DNA from: JAJCYK01 sp965224285
GTDB lineage: Bacteria > Bacteroidota > Bacteroidia > Cytophagales > Cyclobacteriaceae
DNA length: 64,000 nucleotides
NCBI GenBank assembly: GCA_965224285.1
Contig: OZ245043.1
Location: 2,604,001-2,668,000 of the forward strand
Reading direction: 5' to 3'
In this document: positions 54,626-63,190 of the stretch, in pieces
How the letters are laid out: each line of letters starts with the position of its first letter
Numbering within the stretch: position 1 is the first letter of the stretch
Position numbers and translations under genes: made by a program
Notes under the pieces: generated by a model
What the model was told of the DNA's origin: nothing
The model's database searches: none
The model's input: the letters and a program-made list of their open reading frames with translations, nothing else

Positions 54626-55255
54626 CTATGCCCTGCTGTTTTCCAAAATTAATTTGGCTCCGGGGCCTTCACAAAATATCAAATCAATTATACTCAAATT
54701 GCCCACAAACTTTTTGCCAAAAATCTGATTATAGTTACATGGCTTATAAAAGCTATAATATTTCCAGGCTTTCTTAGGGTGAACTACAGAACGTCGATCT
54801 TTAACATTCGCTCCAGGCTGAGTCTGGTAATCCGAAGTTTTAAGAAAACTCGGTTCCGAGCCTAGAAGCCTTTGACAGAGGCTGAATAGCTCTAAGTTAA
54901 GATCAAGGAGGAAAACGTGTTTGCGCCAATAAACCTGATGGAAATAATCTCTGAAATGTTCGAAATAAGGAGCTTTACCATAAGCGGAAATAATGCTTCT
55001 CCAATGTTGGTTAACCCATTTCTGGGTATGGTCAATTCTTACGTCCTTCATTGGTGTTTTTTTCGTTTCATGACGGACGGGAATATACAGTTCCAATAAC
55101 CCTTGAGCGGTAAGTATACGACATCGGTTGCGATAGGATTGCTTTAAATAGTGTTCATGGCACTCGAATATTACCCGGTCAAAATTCCTTATTAGCACGA
55201 AGAAGGCAATAGAAGGCAAATATTGTGGTTCAATGAGTACTCCGTGGCTGGTCAT
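54626..55255 (-). CDS. WbqC-family protein
   Basis: A 209-residue WbqC-like protein. The N-terminal LIEPQYLPSIAFFVLI (family pattern xxQYxPxxxYF), the central YRNRCRILTAQGLLELYIPV, WVNQHWRSIISAYGKAPYF and FLLDLNLELFSLC are characteristic. WbqC proteins occur in O-antigen and glycan clusters, but their exact activity is not established. In Bacteroidota one is often found near envelope genes, as here (clpC upstream, mltG divergent). ATG 55255 is used because codon 1 of the longer frame is TTG. Confidence 0.85.
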   Translation of the reverse strand: MTSHGVLIEPQYLPSIAFFVLIRNFDRVIFECHEHYLKQSYRNRCRILTAQGLLELYIPVRHETKKTPMKDVRIDHTQKWVNQHWRSIISAYGKAPYFEHFRDYFHQVYWRKHVFLLDLNLELFSLCQRLLGSEPSFLKTSDYQTQPGANVKDRRSVVHPKKAWKYYSFYKPCNYNQIFGKKFVGNLSIIDLIFCEGPGAKLILENSRA

Positions 55256-55304
55256 CAAATTTTTGAATTCAGTAGATTTCTAAACTTATTGTTAATTTTG
55301 AGCT

Positions 55305-56342
55305 ATGAATAGAAAGAGGAAGATCCTGATCTTGGGCATCGTTATTTTTAGCGTTCTGCTCAGTACCTTCTCCTTTTATATCTACCAGGTATTGAAAACC
55401 CCTAATATACTGGTGGAACAAGATGATCAGTATTTTCACATCTATCCGGGCTCTTCTTACCAACAGGTTATTGATTCACTGTTGGCCCACAACTTGGTAA
55501 ATGACCCTGTGTCATTCGGTTTACTGGCCAAATATATGGATTATCCTCAATCCATTAAATCAGGGAGATACCAACTTCAATCTGATATGACTAATTTAGA
55601 GGCACTTAGCTTATTGAGATCTGGTAGTCAGGCACCAGTCAACATTACCTTTAACAACGTAAGGCTTAAAGATGAACTCGCCGAGAAACTCACTACTAAT
55701 ATAGCCCTGAAAAGTGAGGAGTTTCTGGCTTTGATTTCTGACCCTGATCTCATCGCAAAATATGGATTTGACTCCCTGAATATTCTTTCCATGTTCATCC
55801 CCAATACATATGAAGTATATTGGGACATCAGTGGTAACCAACTGATGGAAAGGATGTACCGGGAATATGAGAATTTCTGGAACCCACAAAGAAAGGAAAA
55901 AGCGGCCAATCTCGGTTTAAGCCCCCCTGAAGTATCGGTATTGGCATCCATTGTCAATGCTGAAAGTCAAAAACCGCAGGAGCTGGCTACAATTGCAGGG
56001 CTATATATGAATCGTCTCGACAGAGGGATGGCCTTACAAGCTGACCCTACCCTAGTGTATGCGGTGGGAGATTTCAGCATCCAACGAGTGCTGAACCAAC
56101 ATAAGGAAATCGAGTCGCCTTATAACACTTACAAGTACACCGGCCTACCCCCCGGCCCCATTAGGTCACCCAGTATTGCAGCTATTGATGCTGTTCTGGA
56201 TCACGAAGACCACAACTATCTGTACATGTGTGCTAAAGAAGATTTTTCTGGCTATCACCGTTTTGCCAGTAGTTTAAGCGAACATCTGAGAAATGCCCGG
56301 GTATATCAAAATGCACTTAATAAAGCCAGACTCTTTAGATAA
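55305..56342 (+). CDS. mltG: Endolytic murein transglycosylase MltG
   Basis: A 345-residue membrane-anchored lytic transglycosylase that terminates glycan strands during peptidoglycan synthesis. An N-terminal helix (ILILGIVIFSVLLSTFSFYI) is followed by a LysM-like segment and the YceG domain. The catalytic Glu lies in LASIVNAESQKPQELATIAG, and the C-terminal GLPPGPIRSPSIAAIDAVL and YLYMCAKEDFSGYH are family motifs. The stop overlaps the next gene start (TAATG), so translation is coupled to the thioesterase. PBP1A at 39 kb is a likely functional partner. Confidence 0.95.
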   Translation: MNRKRKILILGIVIFSVLLSTFSFYIYQVLKTPNILVEQDDQYFHIYPGSSYQQVIDSLLAHNLVNDPVSFGLLAKYMDYPQSIKSGRYQLQSDMTNLEALSLLRSGSQAPVNITFNNVRLKDELAEKLTTNIALKSEEFLALISDPDLIAKYGFDSLNILSMFIPNTYEVYWDISGNQLMERMYREYENFWNPQRKEKAANLGLSPPEVSVLASIVNAESQKPQELATIAGLYMNRLDRGMALQADPTLVYAVGDFSIQRVLNQHKEIESPYNTYKYTGLPPGPIRSPSIAAIDAVLDHEDHNYLYMCAKEDFSGYHRFASSLSEHLRNARVYQNALNKARLFR

Positions 56343-56755
56343 TGTATGTACACCATACACAGCTTCGAGTGAGATACGCAGATACCGACCAGATGGGCTA
56401 TGTGTACTATGGTAATTATGCCGCCTACTATGAGGTGGCCAGGGTGGAGAGTCTGCGTCACCTGGGATTCGCCTATCGGGATCTTGAAGCTAAGGGCATA
56501 ATGATGCCGGTACTGGAAAACTTCTCCAGGTTTCTATTGCCTGCTAAATATGATGAGCTTTTACAAATAAAGGTAATGCTTAAGGAACTACCCGGGGTTA
56601 GGATTTGCTTTCATTATGAAATCTTTAATGAGCAAAACAAGAATATCCATACCGGACACACCCTGTTGGCCTTTGTAAAGATGGACACCGGAAAACCATG
56701 TCGGCCTCCGGCATTAATGATCGACCTGCTAAAGCCTTTTTTCCATGAAGCATAG
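56342..56755 (+). CDS. YbgC/4HBT-family acyl-CoA thioesterase
   Basis: A 137-residue hotdog-fold thioesterase. The catalytic-loop motif RYADTDQMGYVYYGNYAAYYE carries the conserved Asp; the following EVARVESLRHLG and FSRFLLPAKYDE segments also fit YbgC. Substrate chain length is unknown; in E. coli YbgC is tied to the Tol-Pal envelope system. The start overlaps mltG by one base and the end overlaps the BrkB-type gene by 11 bp, giving a tightly coupled three-gene unit with envelope-related functions. Confidence 0.92.
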   Translation: MYVHHTQLRVRYADTDQMGYVYYGNYAAYYEVARVESLRHLGFAYRDLEAKGIMMPVLENFSRFLLPAKYDELLQIKVMLKELPGVRICFHYEIFNEQNKNIHTGHTLLAFVKMDTGKPCRPPALMIDLLKPFFHEA

Positions 56756-57737
56756 GATCCTCAGCAAAATAATTGGATCTGGTGTATATCAACGCACCAT
56801 TCGTTTCCTAAAAAAGGTACGATTGGAAAAAAGAGGGATTTCACTACACGATATTTTAGTGGTATTCTTCGATAAAATCCGTAATGATGAGATAATCACC
56901 AGAGCCAACGGAGTAGCCTTTAATTTTACGCTATCTATCTTCCCGGCGATAATTTTCATATTTACGCTGATCCCGTATATACAAATTGCACAGTTGCCAG
57001 ACCTCAACCTACAGATAATGGATTTTCTAAGGGAATGGATGCCTGAAGATATGTATGATGTCGCGGCCGGCACCATAAGCGATATCCTGAGTAACAGACG
57101 TGGAGGCTTATTGTCTTTCGGTTTCTTCTTTAGCCTTTTCCTCGCTACTAATGGCATGATGTCATTGATGCAGGCATTCAATAAATGCTACCGCACGGTG
57201 GACAATCGAAACTTCTGGAAATCTCGTTTTATAGCTACTTCGCTAACTCTTATGCTAGCAGTAGTGCTGTTCTTCGCCATGCTACTGTTAGTTATCGGAC
57301 AACAACTGATCAACTTCTTGGAAACTACGGATTTCTTTTACATCAACATGGCCCCATTTGCATTCTACATGGTTTTATTGTTACGATTCGTGGTGCTTTT
57401 CTTTATTTTCCTTTTTGCCATTTCATCCATTTACTTTTGGGCTCCTGCAGTTCACGACCGGTGGAAGTTCTTTTCTCCAGGCTCTTTAACGGCCACGTTA
57501 TTAAGCCTGGGCGTTACTTTTGCGTTTACCTACTATGTCAACAATTTCGGAACCTATAACACCGTCTATGGATCCATTGGAGTGCTAATTGCACTTATGG
57601 TGTGGCTGCTGATCTTGTCAATAATCATTTTAGTAGGATTCGAAATTAATGCATCTATTGATAAAACTACCAGGATTCAACCAATCCAGCCGGTGGCTCA
57701 CGGCAAGCTAAAGCGGGCAAAAACACTATCCGGGTGA
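56745..57737 (+). CDS. YihY/virulence factor BrkB family membrane protein
   Basis: A 330-residue polytopic membrane protein of the YihY (formerly 'ribonuclease BN' by misannotation) family. About six helices can be read, including FTLSIFPAIIFIFTLIPYI, LLSFGFFFSLFLATNGMMSL, FIATSLTLMLAVVLFFAMLL and VLIALMVWLLILSIIILVGF. Motifs AFNFTLSIFPAII and NFGTYNTVYGSIG, with a final GFEINASI, are family signatures. The transported substrate, if any, is unknown. It is the last gene of the mltG unit and ends 54 bp before tRNA-Ser. Confidence 0.92.
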   Translation: MKHRILSKIIGSGVYQRTIRFLKKVRLEKRGISLHDILVVFFDKIRNDEIITRANGVAFNFTLSIFPAIIFIFTLIPYIQIAQLPDLNLQIMDFLREWMPEDMYDVAAGTISDILSNRRGGLLSFGFFFSLFLATNGMMSLMQAFNKCYRTVDNRNFWKSRFIATSLTLMLAVVLFFAMLLLVIGQQLINFLETTDFFYINMAPFAFYMVLLLRFVVLFFIFLFAISSIYFWAPAVHDRWKFFSPGSLTATLLSLGVTFAFTYYVNNFGTYNTVYGSIGVLIALMVWLLILSIIILVGFEINASIDKTTRIQPIQPVAHGKLKRAKTLSG

Positions 57738-57768
57738 TTGGATAAAATTAAATTATAAATTAGCTTTG
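57738..57768 (+). promoter_or_regulatory. tRNA-Ser promoter
   Basis: TTG at 57738-57740, a 20-base spacer, TAGCTTTG at 57761-57768; the tRNA begins 24 nt downstream. It matches the Bacteroidota consensus and has the same -7 sequence as the tRNA-His promoter. Confidence 0.7.
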
Positions 57769-57791
57769 CACACTTGCAAATTCAAGTACCC

Positions 57792-57876
57792 AGAGGGTTG
57801 GCGGAGTGGTCGAACGCGGCGGTCTTGAAAACCGTTGTACCGCGAGGTACCGGGGGTTCGAATCCCTCACCCTCTG
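57792..57876 (+). tRNA. tRNA-Ser (TGA)
   Basis: An 85-nt class II tRNA. Acceptor AGAGGGT/ACCCTCT pairs perfectly, with discriminator G. The anticodon stem GCGGT/ACCGT with loop CTTGAAA gives anticodon TGA, a long variable arm follows (GTACCGCGAGGTAC region), and the T loop is TTCGAAT. CCA is not encoded. The last 16 bases are repeated downstream in a tandem array. Confidence 0.95.
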
Positions 57877-58657
57877 CAGATCATAAACGCCTTGCACGAT
57901 CGTGCAGGGCTTTTTTTTCGAAAGAGACCCAAGTCGCAGGCTTGAAGGCTCTTGAGGAAAAAGGACCACCTGAGCGTAGCGAAGGAAGGCGATATTGATA
58001 TGACAGTCCACCACACTGGGGATCACCGCAGGTAATCCCTCACCCTCTGCAGATCATAAACGCCTTGCACGATAGTGCAGGGCTTTTTTTTCGAAAGAGA
58101 CCCAAGTCGCAGGCTTGAAGGCTCTTGAGGAAAAAGGGCCACCTGAGCGTAGCGAAGGAAGGCGATATTGATATGACAGTCCACCACACTGGGGATCACC
58201 GCAGGTAATCCCTCACCCTCTGCAGATCATAAACGCCTTGCACGATAGTGCAGGGCTTTTTTTCGAAAGAGACCCAAGTCGCAGGCTTGAAGGCTCTTGA
58301 GGAAAAAGGACCACCTGAGCGTAGCGAAGGAAAGCGATATTGATATGACAGTCCACCACACTGGGGATCACCGCAGGTAATCCCTCACCCTCTGCAGATC
58401 ATAAACGCCTTGCACGATAGTGCAGGGCTTTTTTTCGAAAGAGACCCAAGTCGCAGGCTTGAAGGCTCTTGAGGAAAAAGGACCACCTGAGCGTAGCGAA
58501 GGAAGGCGATATTGATATGACAGTCCACCACACTGGGGATCACCGCAGGTAATCCCTCACCCTCTGCAGATCATAAACGTCTTGCACGATAGTGCAGGGC
58601 TTTTTTTCGAAAGAGACCCAAGTCGCAGGCTTGAAGGCTCTTGAGGAAGAGGACCAG
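57861..58657. repeat. Tandem array of 172-173 bp units anchored in the tRNA-Ser 3' end
   Basis: Units start at 57861 (inside the tRNA), 58034, 58207, 58379 and 58551, with periods of 173, 173, 172 and 172 bp; the fifth copy stops at about 58657. Each begins with aatccctcaccctctgcaga, i.e. the last 16 bases of tRNA-Ser plus four, and contains an intrinsic terminator and a ctgagcgtagcgaagg element. Differences between copies are few (single substitutions and a T7/T8 run). The array fills the space between tRNA-Ser and anbu. I see no convincing gene in it. Confidence 0.95.
57889..57918 (+). terminator. tRNA-Ser terminator, first of five copies
   Basis: Stem GCCTTGCAC / GTGCAGGGC (9 bp including one G-U) with loop GATC and a T8 tract. 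Equivalent hairpins with loop GATA recur in each unit, for example at 58062-58091 and 58235-58263. Confidence 0.85.
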
Positions 58658-58671
58658 GATCTTAATTCGCA

Positions 58672-59442
58672 TCAAAGCCCCTCTTCAGATAAGTCCATTG
58701 ATTCAGTCTTGGGCAGATCACTAACTTTGTCAAGCATGATTTGGGTCCAATCATCCGGAGTACTGCGAATGGCTGCTATCAAAGCTTTCTTCCAATTGCC
58801 TGAGGTCTCCTCTAGGTCATTTTCATGGAATCGGTGAGTTACCATTTGAAAGCTGTTTTTGGGATAAACAAGGAAGTCCAGGGGGTAACCTACGTCATTA
58901 GCGCTGATATATGTGGAATCAAATGATAAAAATCCGGCCTTTAAGGCCATGTTGATTGAACTTTGATATCTTAAAACCCGATCTAATATCGGCTTGCCAT
59001 AACCAGAATTCCCTATGATAACAAAAGGTGAACCCATCCCGATTTCTACCCAGTTCCCCTCACCGTAGAGGCGGAAAAGTTTATGCTCGTTATCCTGAGA
59101 AAGCTGGCCTCCCACTATGGCGTTGAGGTTAAATTTATACCCGGCATCGGTCAAAGCTTGTTCGTCTTCGATCTTTACCTGCCTCAATTGCTGTGCAAAA
59201 GCATTAACTGCCTGATACATTTTTGAAAAATTAAACCGGTCCTGAGACAGTACCTCATCGAAATAGGTAATGGCTTTATCCCTTACTGATCTCAACCCTG
59301 AAGTCATGATAAATAGAGATCCATCGTCTTTTTGCGATACAGACAGTTTCCTCCCAATTGTTGTTTCCGTACCCGAAGTCAGCCTGGTATCCGCTATGGC
59401 TATTAGGGCGCTTTCAATTTTAATCCCCAAACAATATGTCAT
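58672..59442 (-). CDS. Anbu proteasome-like peptidase (ancestral beta subunit)
   Basis: A 256-residue Ntn-hydrolase of the bacterial proteasome-like Anbu family. After Met removal the N-terminus is TYCLGIKIESALIAIADTR: the nucleophilic Thr, Asp17 and the Arg19 position fit proteasome beta subunits, and Lys31 in GRKLSVSQ is probably the active-site lysine. Anbu assembles into helical or ring oligomers; its physiological substrate is not established. It sits in the classic four-gene cluster with transglutaminase-like, alpha-E and ATP-grasp genes, here as the last gene. Its stop lies about 15 bp from the end of the tRNA-Ser repeat array. Confidence 0.9.
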   Translation of the reverse strand: MTYCLGIKIESALIAIADTRLTSGTETTIGRKLSVSQKDDGSLFIMTSGLRSVRDKAITYFDEVLSQDRFNFSKMYQAVNAFAQQLRQVKIEDEQALTDAGYKFNLNAIVGGQLSQDNEHKLFRLYGEGNWVEIGMGSPFVIIGNSGYGKPILDRVLRYQSSINMALKAGFLSFDSTYISANDVGYPLDFLVYPKNSFQMVTHRFHENDLEETSGNWKKALIAAIRSTPDDWTQIMLDKVSDLPKTESMDLSEEGL

Positions 59443-59512
59443 GCTCGCTAATTTTTAAGAGCGTCAAAATTACTTAAATTAATTTGTTAAGTGCAGTATG
59501 AAGAAGATAAAC

Positions 59513-60361
59513 CTATTGCTCAGGGACCGCAACCTTTACCTGATGACTGGTAGTATTGGGTCCGTTAGTACGCAATACCCCCCGGATAGGGCTGCAATCA
59601 CGATAATCCACTCCGTGAGCCACCTTGATATAGTTATGGTCAACCATCAAATTGTTAGTGGGGTCAAAACCAATCCATCCTTTTCCAGGCACTAATAGTT
59701 CTGCCCAGGCATGCATTTTAGCAGCCCCGATCAAGTCTTTTCCTTGATTTAAATATCCGGAAACATATCGACAAGGGAAGTGGTTCTGTCGGGCTACACC
59801 CAAGTATACATGCACATAGTCCTGACATACTCCAGACTTGATATTCAACACTTCTTCCGCTTTAGTTTGGACATCCGTAGAATCAGGCACATAAGTAAGT
59901 AAGTCATGAATATACTTATTCAATTCCTGCCCATATTCCAATGGGGTTAAATCATCCCGATATGAAAATATCTGGTCAGCATGGTCTGGAGAGATTTGAG
60001 TAAAGGGACTTTGATATAGATACAGATGGTGGTCTATTCGAAACTCTCGGTCAAATCGGGGATCGTGATATTGATCTGGCTTTAAAAAAAGGTCATCGGC
60101 GATCCCTCCATGAATTTCAACCTGGAATTCAGCTTTGAACTCGAAGTCTTGAAAAACCTTCACCGCCCTAAGCCTAATAATATCAAATCCGAATTTATTC
60201 TTGAACAGAAATGGCTCTTCGTCAAGGGAATTCTCAAGGGTATAATTCATGAGTTGTTGCTGAGAGTCGCTTAAGGGAATCACCATGATATCGTATATGG
60301 CCTCCAATACCTCCTCTTGGTATTGATTTCTGGCCTGATAGGTAATATTGTAGGGTACCAT
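59513..60361 (-). CDS. Transglutaminase-like cysteine protease (Anbu operon)
   Basis: A 282-residue transglutaminase/protease-like protein (COG1305 type). The catalytic triad is visible: Cys179 in KSGVCQDYVHVYLG, His217 in AAKMHAWAELLV and Asp233 in GWIGFDPTNN. The N-terminal ~150 residues are the beta domain usual for the family. In the Anbu cluster it is thought to hydrolyse or form isopeptide bonds, with unknown substrate. It is 2 bp from the alpha-E gene upstream, and a 70-bp gap separates it from anbu. Confidence 0.92.
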   Translation of the reverse strand: MVPYNITYQARNQYQEEVLEAIYDIMVIPLSDSQQQLMNYTLENSLDEEPFLFKNKFGFDIIRLRAVKVFQDFEFKAEFQVEIHGGIADDLFLKPDQYHDPRFDREFRIDHHLYLYQSPFTQISPDHADQIFSYRDDLTPLEYGQELNKYIHDLLTYVPDSTDVQTKAEEVLNIKSGVCQDYVHVYLGVARQNHFPCRYVSGYLNQGKDLIGAAKMHAWAELLVPGKGWIGFDPTNNLMVDHNYIKVAHGVDYRDCSPIRGVLRTNGPNTTSHQVKVAVPEQ

Positions 60362-60363
60362 GA

Positions 60364-61289
60364 TCAGTAAGTCAGATATTGCTGTTCAAATGCACTGCCG
60401 ATCCCATGTAACTCCTTCAACGAATTATCCAAAAATGTAGTGGTATCCTCCAGAATCTCATCTACTGTGAGATAGGCATATCGGGATTGCATTCTTCCCA
60501 GTAAAAATCCGGTGCTGTAAGGCGGGTAAGGATACTTGTCGTCTATATTCCGCATGTGTGCGCTTAGATGTTGCAGGCAAAATTGAACTGAATTCGTAAA
60601 ATCCGGAAATAGCAGTAAAAACTCCAGGGCAGTACTGCGCCCGGGACTTCTCTTGAAATATCGGCGACTCATATCAAAGGCCTGGCAGGACTTCATCAAT
60701 GTGGTCCATTGATAATTTTCCAGAGGGCCCCCAATCATGGACTCATGCAATCCAGCCACATCCTCCAACTTGGTCTTTAAAATGCGAATAACCTGTAATG
60801 CCCGCTCCAGTTTGATACCGAAATTGACGATAGACCAGCCGGTATCATGGATCAAAGTCCGGTCCATTAATCCTTTTATAATAGTGGACCGTTCAATAAT
60901 ATATTGACAAAAATCCAGGGGGCCATCGGTTTGAATTTGCTCTGTAGGGTAGCTGCCCAGACGATGATAAAAAGTGTTGGTGGCTTCCCAAAGCTCACTT
61001 GATATGCTGTCCCGGGCCGCGCGGGCATTTTCCCTGGCGTAATTAACAGACGATAGGACAGAACAGGTATTCAACTTATTGAGAGTCACATCCTTTAAAA
61101 TCTGTTCATTGCCTTTACCGGAAGTACCCCCATTCATTCTAGCAATGGAAGCCACTACGGTTTCTTTTTTCGCAGTAAGGGAGCATCCATGGAAGCCAGG
61201 AATTGTGCGTAGATGTACCGCGCAAGGTGCTCAGGTCGCTCTACGTAACGCCCAAACCAAAACAAACTATTGCCAATTCTAGACAGCAT
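60364..61289 (-). CDS. Alpha-E domain protein (Anbu operon), frameshifted at A AAA AAG
   Basis: The intact family product would be about 308 residues. The N-terminal part starts at ATG 61289 and reads MLSRIGNSLFWFGRYVER, LARYIYAQFLASMDAPLLRKKKP, then a TAG at 61157..61155. That is the standard alpha-E start. The rest (TVVASIARMNGG onward, with ARENARAARDSISSELWEATN) continues one frame back. The frames join precisely at the run of six As followed by G (61170..61164): a -1 shift gives LLRKKETVVASIARM. So either one A is missing from the sequence or the gene uses -1 frameshifting. The annotated downstream piece alone would be 60364-61155. Alpha-E proteins have no established activity. It is 6 bp from the ATP-grasp gene. 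Confidence 0.85.
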
Positions 61290-61295
61290 ATCTTA

Positions 61296-62753
61296 TTATG
61301 ATAATACCCAGGTGTCTTTGGAACCACCGCCCTGGGAAGAATTCACTACCAGATTACCCTTTTTCAAGGCAACTCTGGTCAATCCACCTTGGCATACATA
61401 TCTGAGATCACGTCCCATCAGGGAGAAAGATCTAAGGTCAATATGACGCGGCTCAAAGCAGTCATTCTCCCCGATCAGGGTGGGATGCACCGATAATGAC
61501 ATGATAGGTTGGGCAATATATTTCTTGGGGTTCATCGCGATTCGTTCCAGGTATTGATCCAATTCTTCCTTAGTGGCTTTGTTTCCTATAAGCACTCCAT
61601 ACCCACCTGATTCGTCTACCGGTTTAACCACTAATTCGGCCATATTTTCTTTGACAAATTGAAAATCCTCTTTCAGTTCACAGCGGTAAGTTTTAACGTT
61701 GTTTAAAATTGGTTCTTCTCCTAAATAGTAATTGATGATCTCAGGCATGTAAATATATACCGCTTTATTGTCAGCCAATCCAGTTCCCGGCGCATTCATC
61801 AGAGTAACATTACCCGCCCGGTATGCTCCCATGATACCCGGAACACCCAGTAGAGAGTCAGGGTTGAATACCAAAGGATCCATAAAATCATCATCCAGTC
61901 GTCGATAGATCACATCGACCCTTTCCGGACCATTTATATTTTTGCTGTAAACCACATTTTGGTCAACAAACAGATCCCGGCCTTCAACCAGGGGAATCCC
62001 CATACTCATGGCCAGAAATGAGTGCTCGTAGTATGCAGAGTTAAAAGCGCCCGGAGTCAACACTACGCAATTTGGCGCTACGCCAGGCCTGGGTGATACC
62101 GATTGCATGATCTCCAGCAGTTGTTCCGGATAATGTCCGACTTTCTCAATATTATGGTTGAAAAACAACCCTGAAAAAGTTCTTTTCATTGCTTCCCGGT
62201 TAGACAGTACATAACCTATACCGGAGGGACACCTTACATTGTCCTCCAAAACGTAATATGAACCATCTTTATGCTTGATCAGATCTGTTCCTGAAACATG
62301 AATATATACTCCTCCCGCGGGATCGATCCCAATCATTTCTTTGCAATAACAGGTATCGCGGTAGATCAGATCCAAGGGGATGATACCTTGCTTGAGAATA
62401 TGTTGCTGGTGATAAATATCCCATAGAAACTCATTAATTGCATGGTTGCGCTGAATTAATCCCCGCTCCAGAGTCTGCCATTCATCCTTGGCAATTACCC
62501 TGGGGAAAAGATCAAAAGGAAATACCCGTTCAACCCCTCCCTTTTCAGAATAAACATTAAAAGTGACTCCTTGATTGAAAAATGATAGCTTGGCGGTCTC
62601 ATTTACCTTCTTAAAATCTTCAGATGAAAGTTGGTTAAACCTGGAAATAATATTTTGATAATGAGGATATATACTCTTATCGGTGTTAAAGACCTCATCC
62701 AACTGAGTGGGATCTATCTGGTAGTTATCCAATAGTTTGCTATGATCATTCAT
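61296..62753 (-). CDS. Circularly permuted ATP-grasp type 2 protein (Anbu operon)
   Basis: A 485-residue COG2308-type protein, related to glutathionylspermidine-synthase-like ATP-grasp ligases. Visible are the N-terminal YHQQHILKQGIIPLDLIY region, GVYIHVSGTDLIKHKDGSYYVLEDN, LTPGAFNSAYYEHSFLA, RVDVIYRRLDDDFMDP and the C-terminal VVKPVDESGGYGVLIG with ATP-binding lysine and glycine loop. The family is expected to form an amide or isopeptide bond, with substrate unknown. It is first in the Anbu operon, so the main promoter should lie in 62754-63000, but no consensus box was found there. Confidence 0.92.
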   Translation of the reverse strand: MNDHSKLLDNYQIDPTQLDEVFNTDKSIYPHYQNIISRFNQLSSEDFKKVNETAKLSFFNQGVTFNVYSEKGGVERVFPFDLFPRVIAKDEWQTLERGLIQRNHAINEFLWDIYHQQHILKQGIIPLDLIYRDTCYCKEMIGIDPAGGVYIHVSGTDLIKHKDGSYYVLEDNVRCPSGIGYVLSNREAMKRTFSGLFFNHNIEKVGHYPEQLLEIMQSVSPRPGVAPNCVVLTPGAFNSAYYEHSFLAMSMGIPLVEGRDLFVDQNVVYSKNINGPERVDVIYRRLDDDFMDPLVFNPDSLLGVPGIMGAYRAGNVTLMNAPGTGLADNKAVYIYMPEIINYYLGEEPILNNVKTYRCELKEDFQFVKENMAELVVKPVDESGGYGVLIGNKATKEELDQYLERIAMNPKKYIAQPIMSLSVHPTLIGENDCFEPRHIDLRSFSLMGRDLRYVCQGGLTRVALKKGNLVVNSSQGGGSKDTWVLS

Positions 62754-63001
62754 TAGTCAGTTCACCAACTTGATAATGTAACAAATCGACTAATCAATAT
62801 GAAATAAAAGTAAAATAAAAATTTTACCAAACATTTGAAGAATTGTTAATAAACAAATTAAATATTTGATAAAATTTCAATATATGCGCCATTCTTTAGA
62901 AGTTCAGGCTTCCATAGAACATTAAGGTTAGAGGTTATCCAAAAGACCACAATCACGGCCCTCAAGCAAGATAATTATTTTGGAAATAACGGCAGGGCCA
63001 G

Positions 63002-63034
63002 TTTTGAGAATTGCGGCAAATACTTCTATCTTTG
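63002..63034 (+). promoter_or_regulatory. tRNA-Leu promoter
   Basis: TTTG at 63003-63006 (with T63002), a 20-base spacer, and TATCTTTG at 63027-63034: an exact consensus, 16 nt before the tRNA. Confidence 0.75.
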
Positions 63035-63049
63035 TTATCCCTCCTTAAT

Positions 63050-63135
63050 GCGCATGTGGTGAAATTGGTATACACGCTGTCTTCAGGCGGCAGTGCCTTT
63101 CAGGCGTGGAGGTTCGAATCCTCTCATGCGCACCA
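63050..63135 (+). tRNA. tRNA-Leu (CAG)
   Basis: An 86-nt class II tRNA. Acceptor GCGCATG/CATGCGC is perfect, the anticodon stem CTGTC/GGCAG has loop TTCAGGC giving anticodon CAG, and the T loop is TTCGAAT. Unlike the other two tRNAs in the window, CCA is encoded (ACCA at 63132-63135). Confidence 0.95.
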
Positions 63136-63162
63136 GGCTGCCATTTGGCAGCCTTTATTTTT
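63135..63162 (+). terminator. tRNA-Leu terminator
   Basis: Stem AGGCTGCC / GGCAGCCT with loop ATTT followed by TTATTTTT; it starts at the last base of the encoded CCA. Confidence 0.9.
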
Positions 63163-63190
63163 AGGGCTGAATGGCTAGACTTTGATCAGG

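Noticed and set aside
56745..57737. Ribonuclease BN annotation for the BrkB-type protein
   Set aside because: The sequence is a polytopic membrane protein with YihY motifs and no nuclease metal motif; the RNase BN name was a historical misassignment.
57877..58671. tRNA-Ser array as an integrated mobile element or CRISPR
   Set aside because: Units are near-identical end to end, without spacers, integrase or cargo genes; the short open frames in it (for example 58592-58837) are by-products of the repeat and the reverse strand of anbu.
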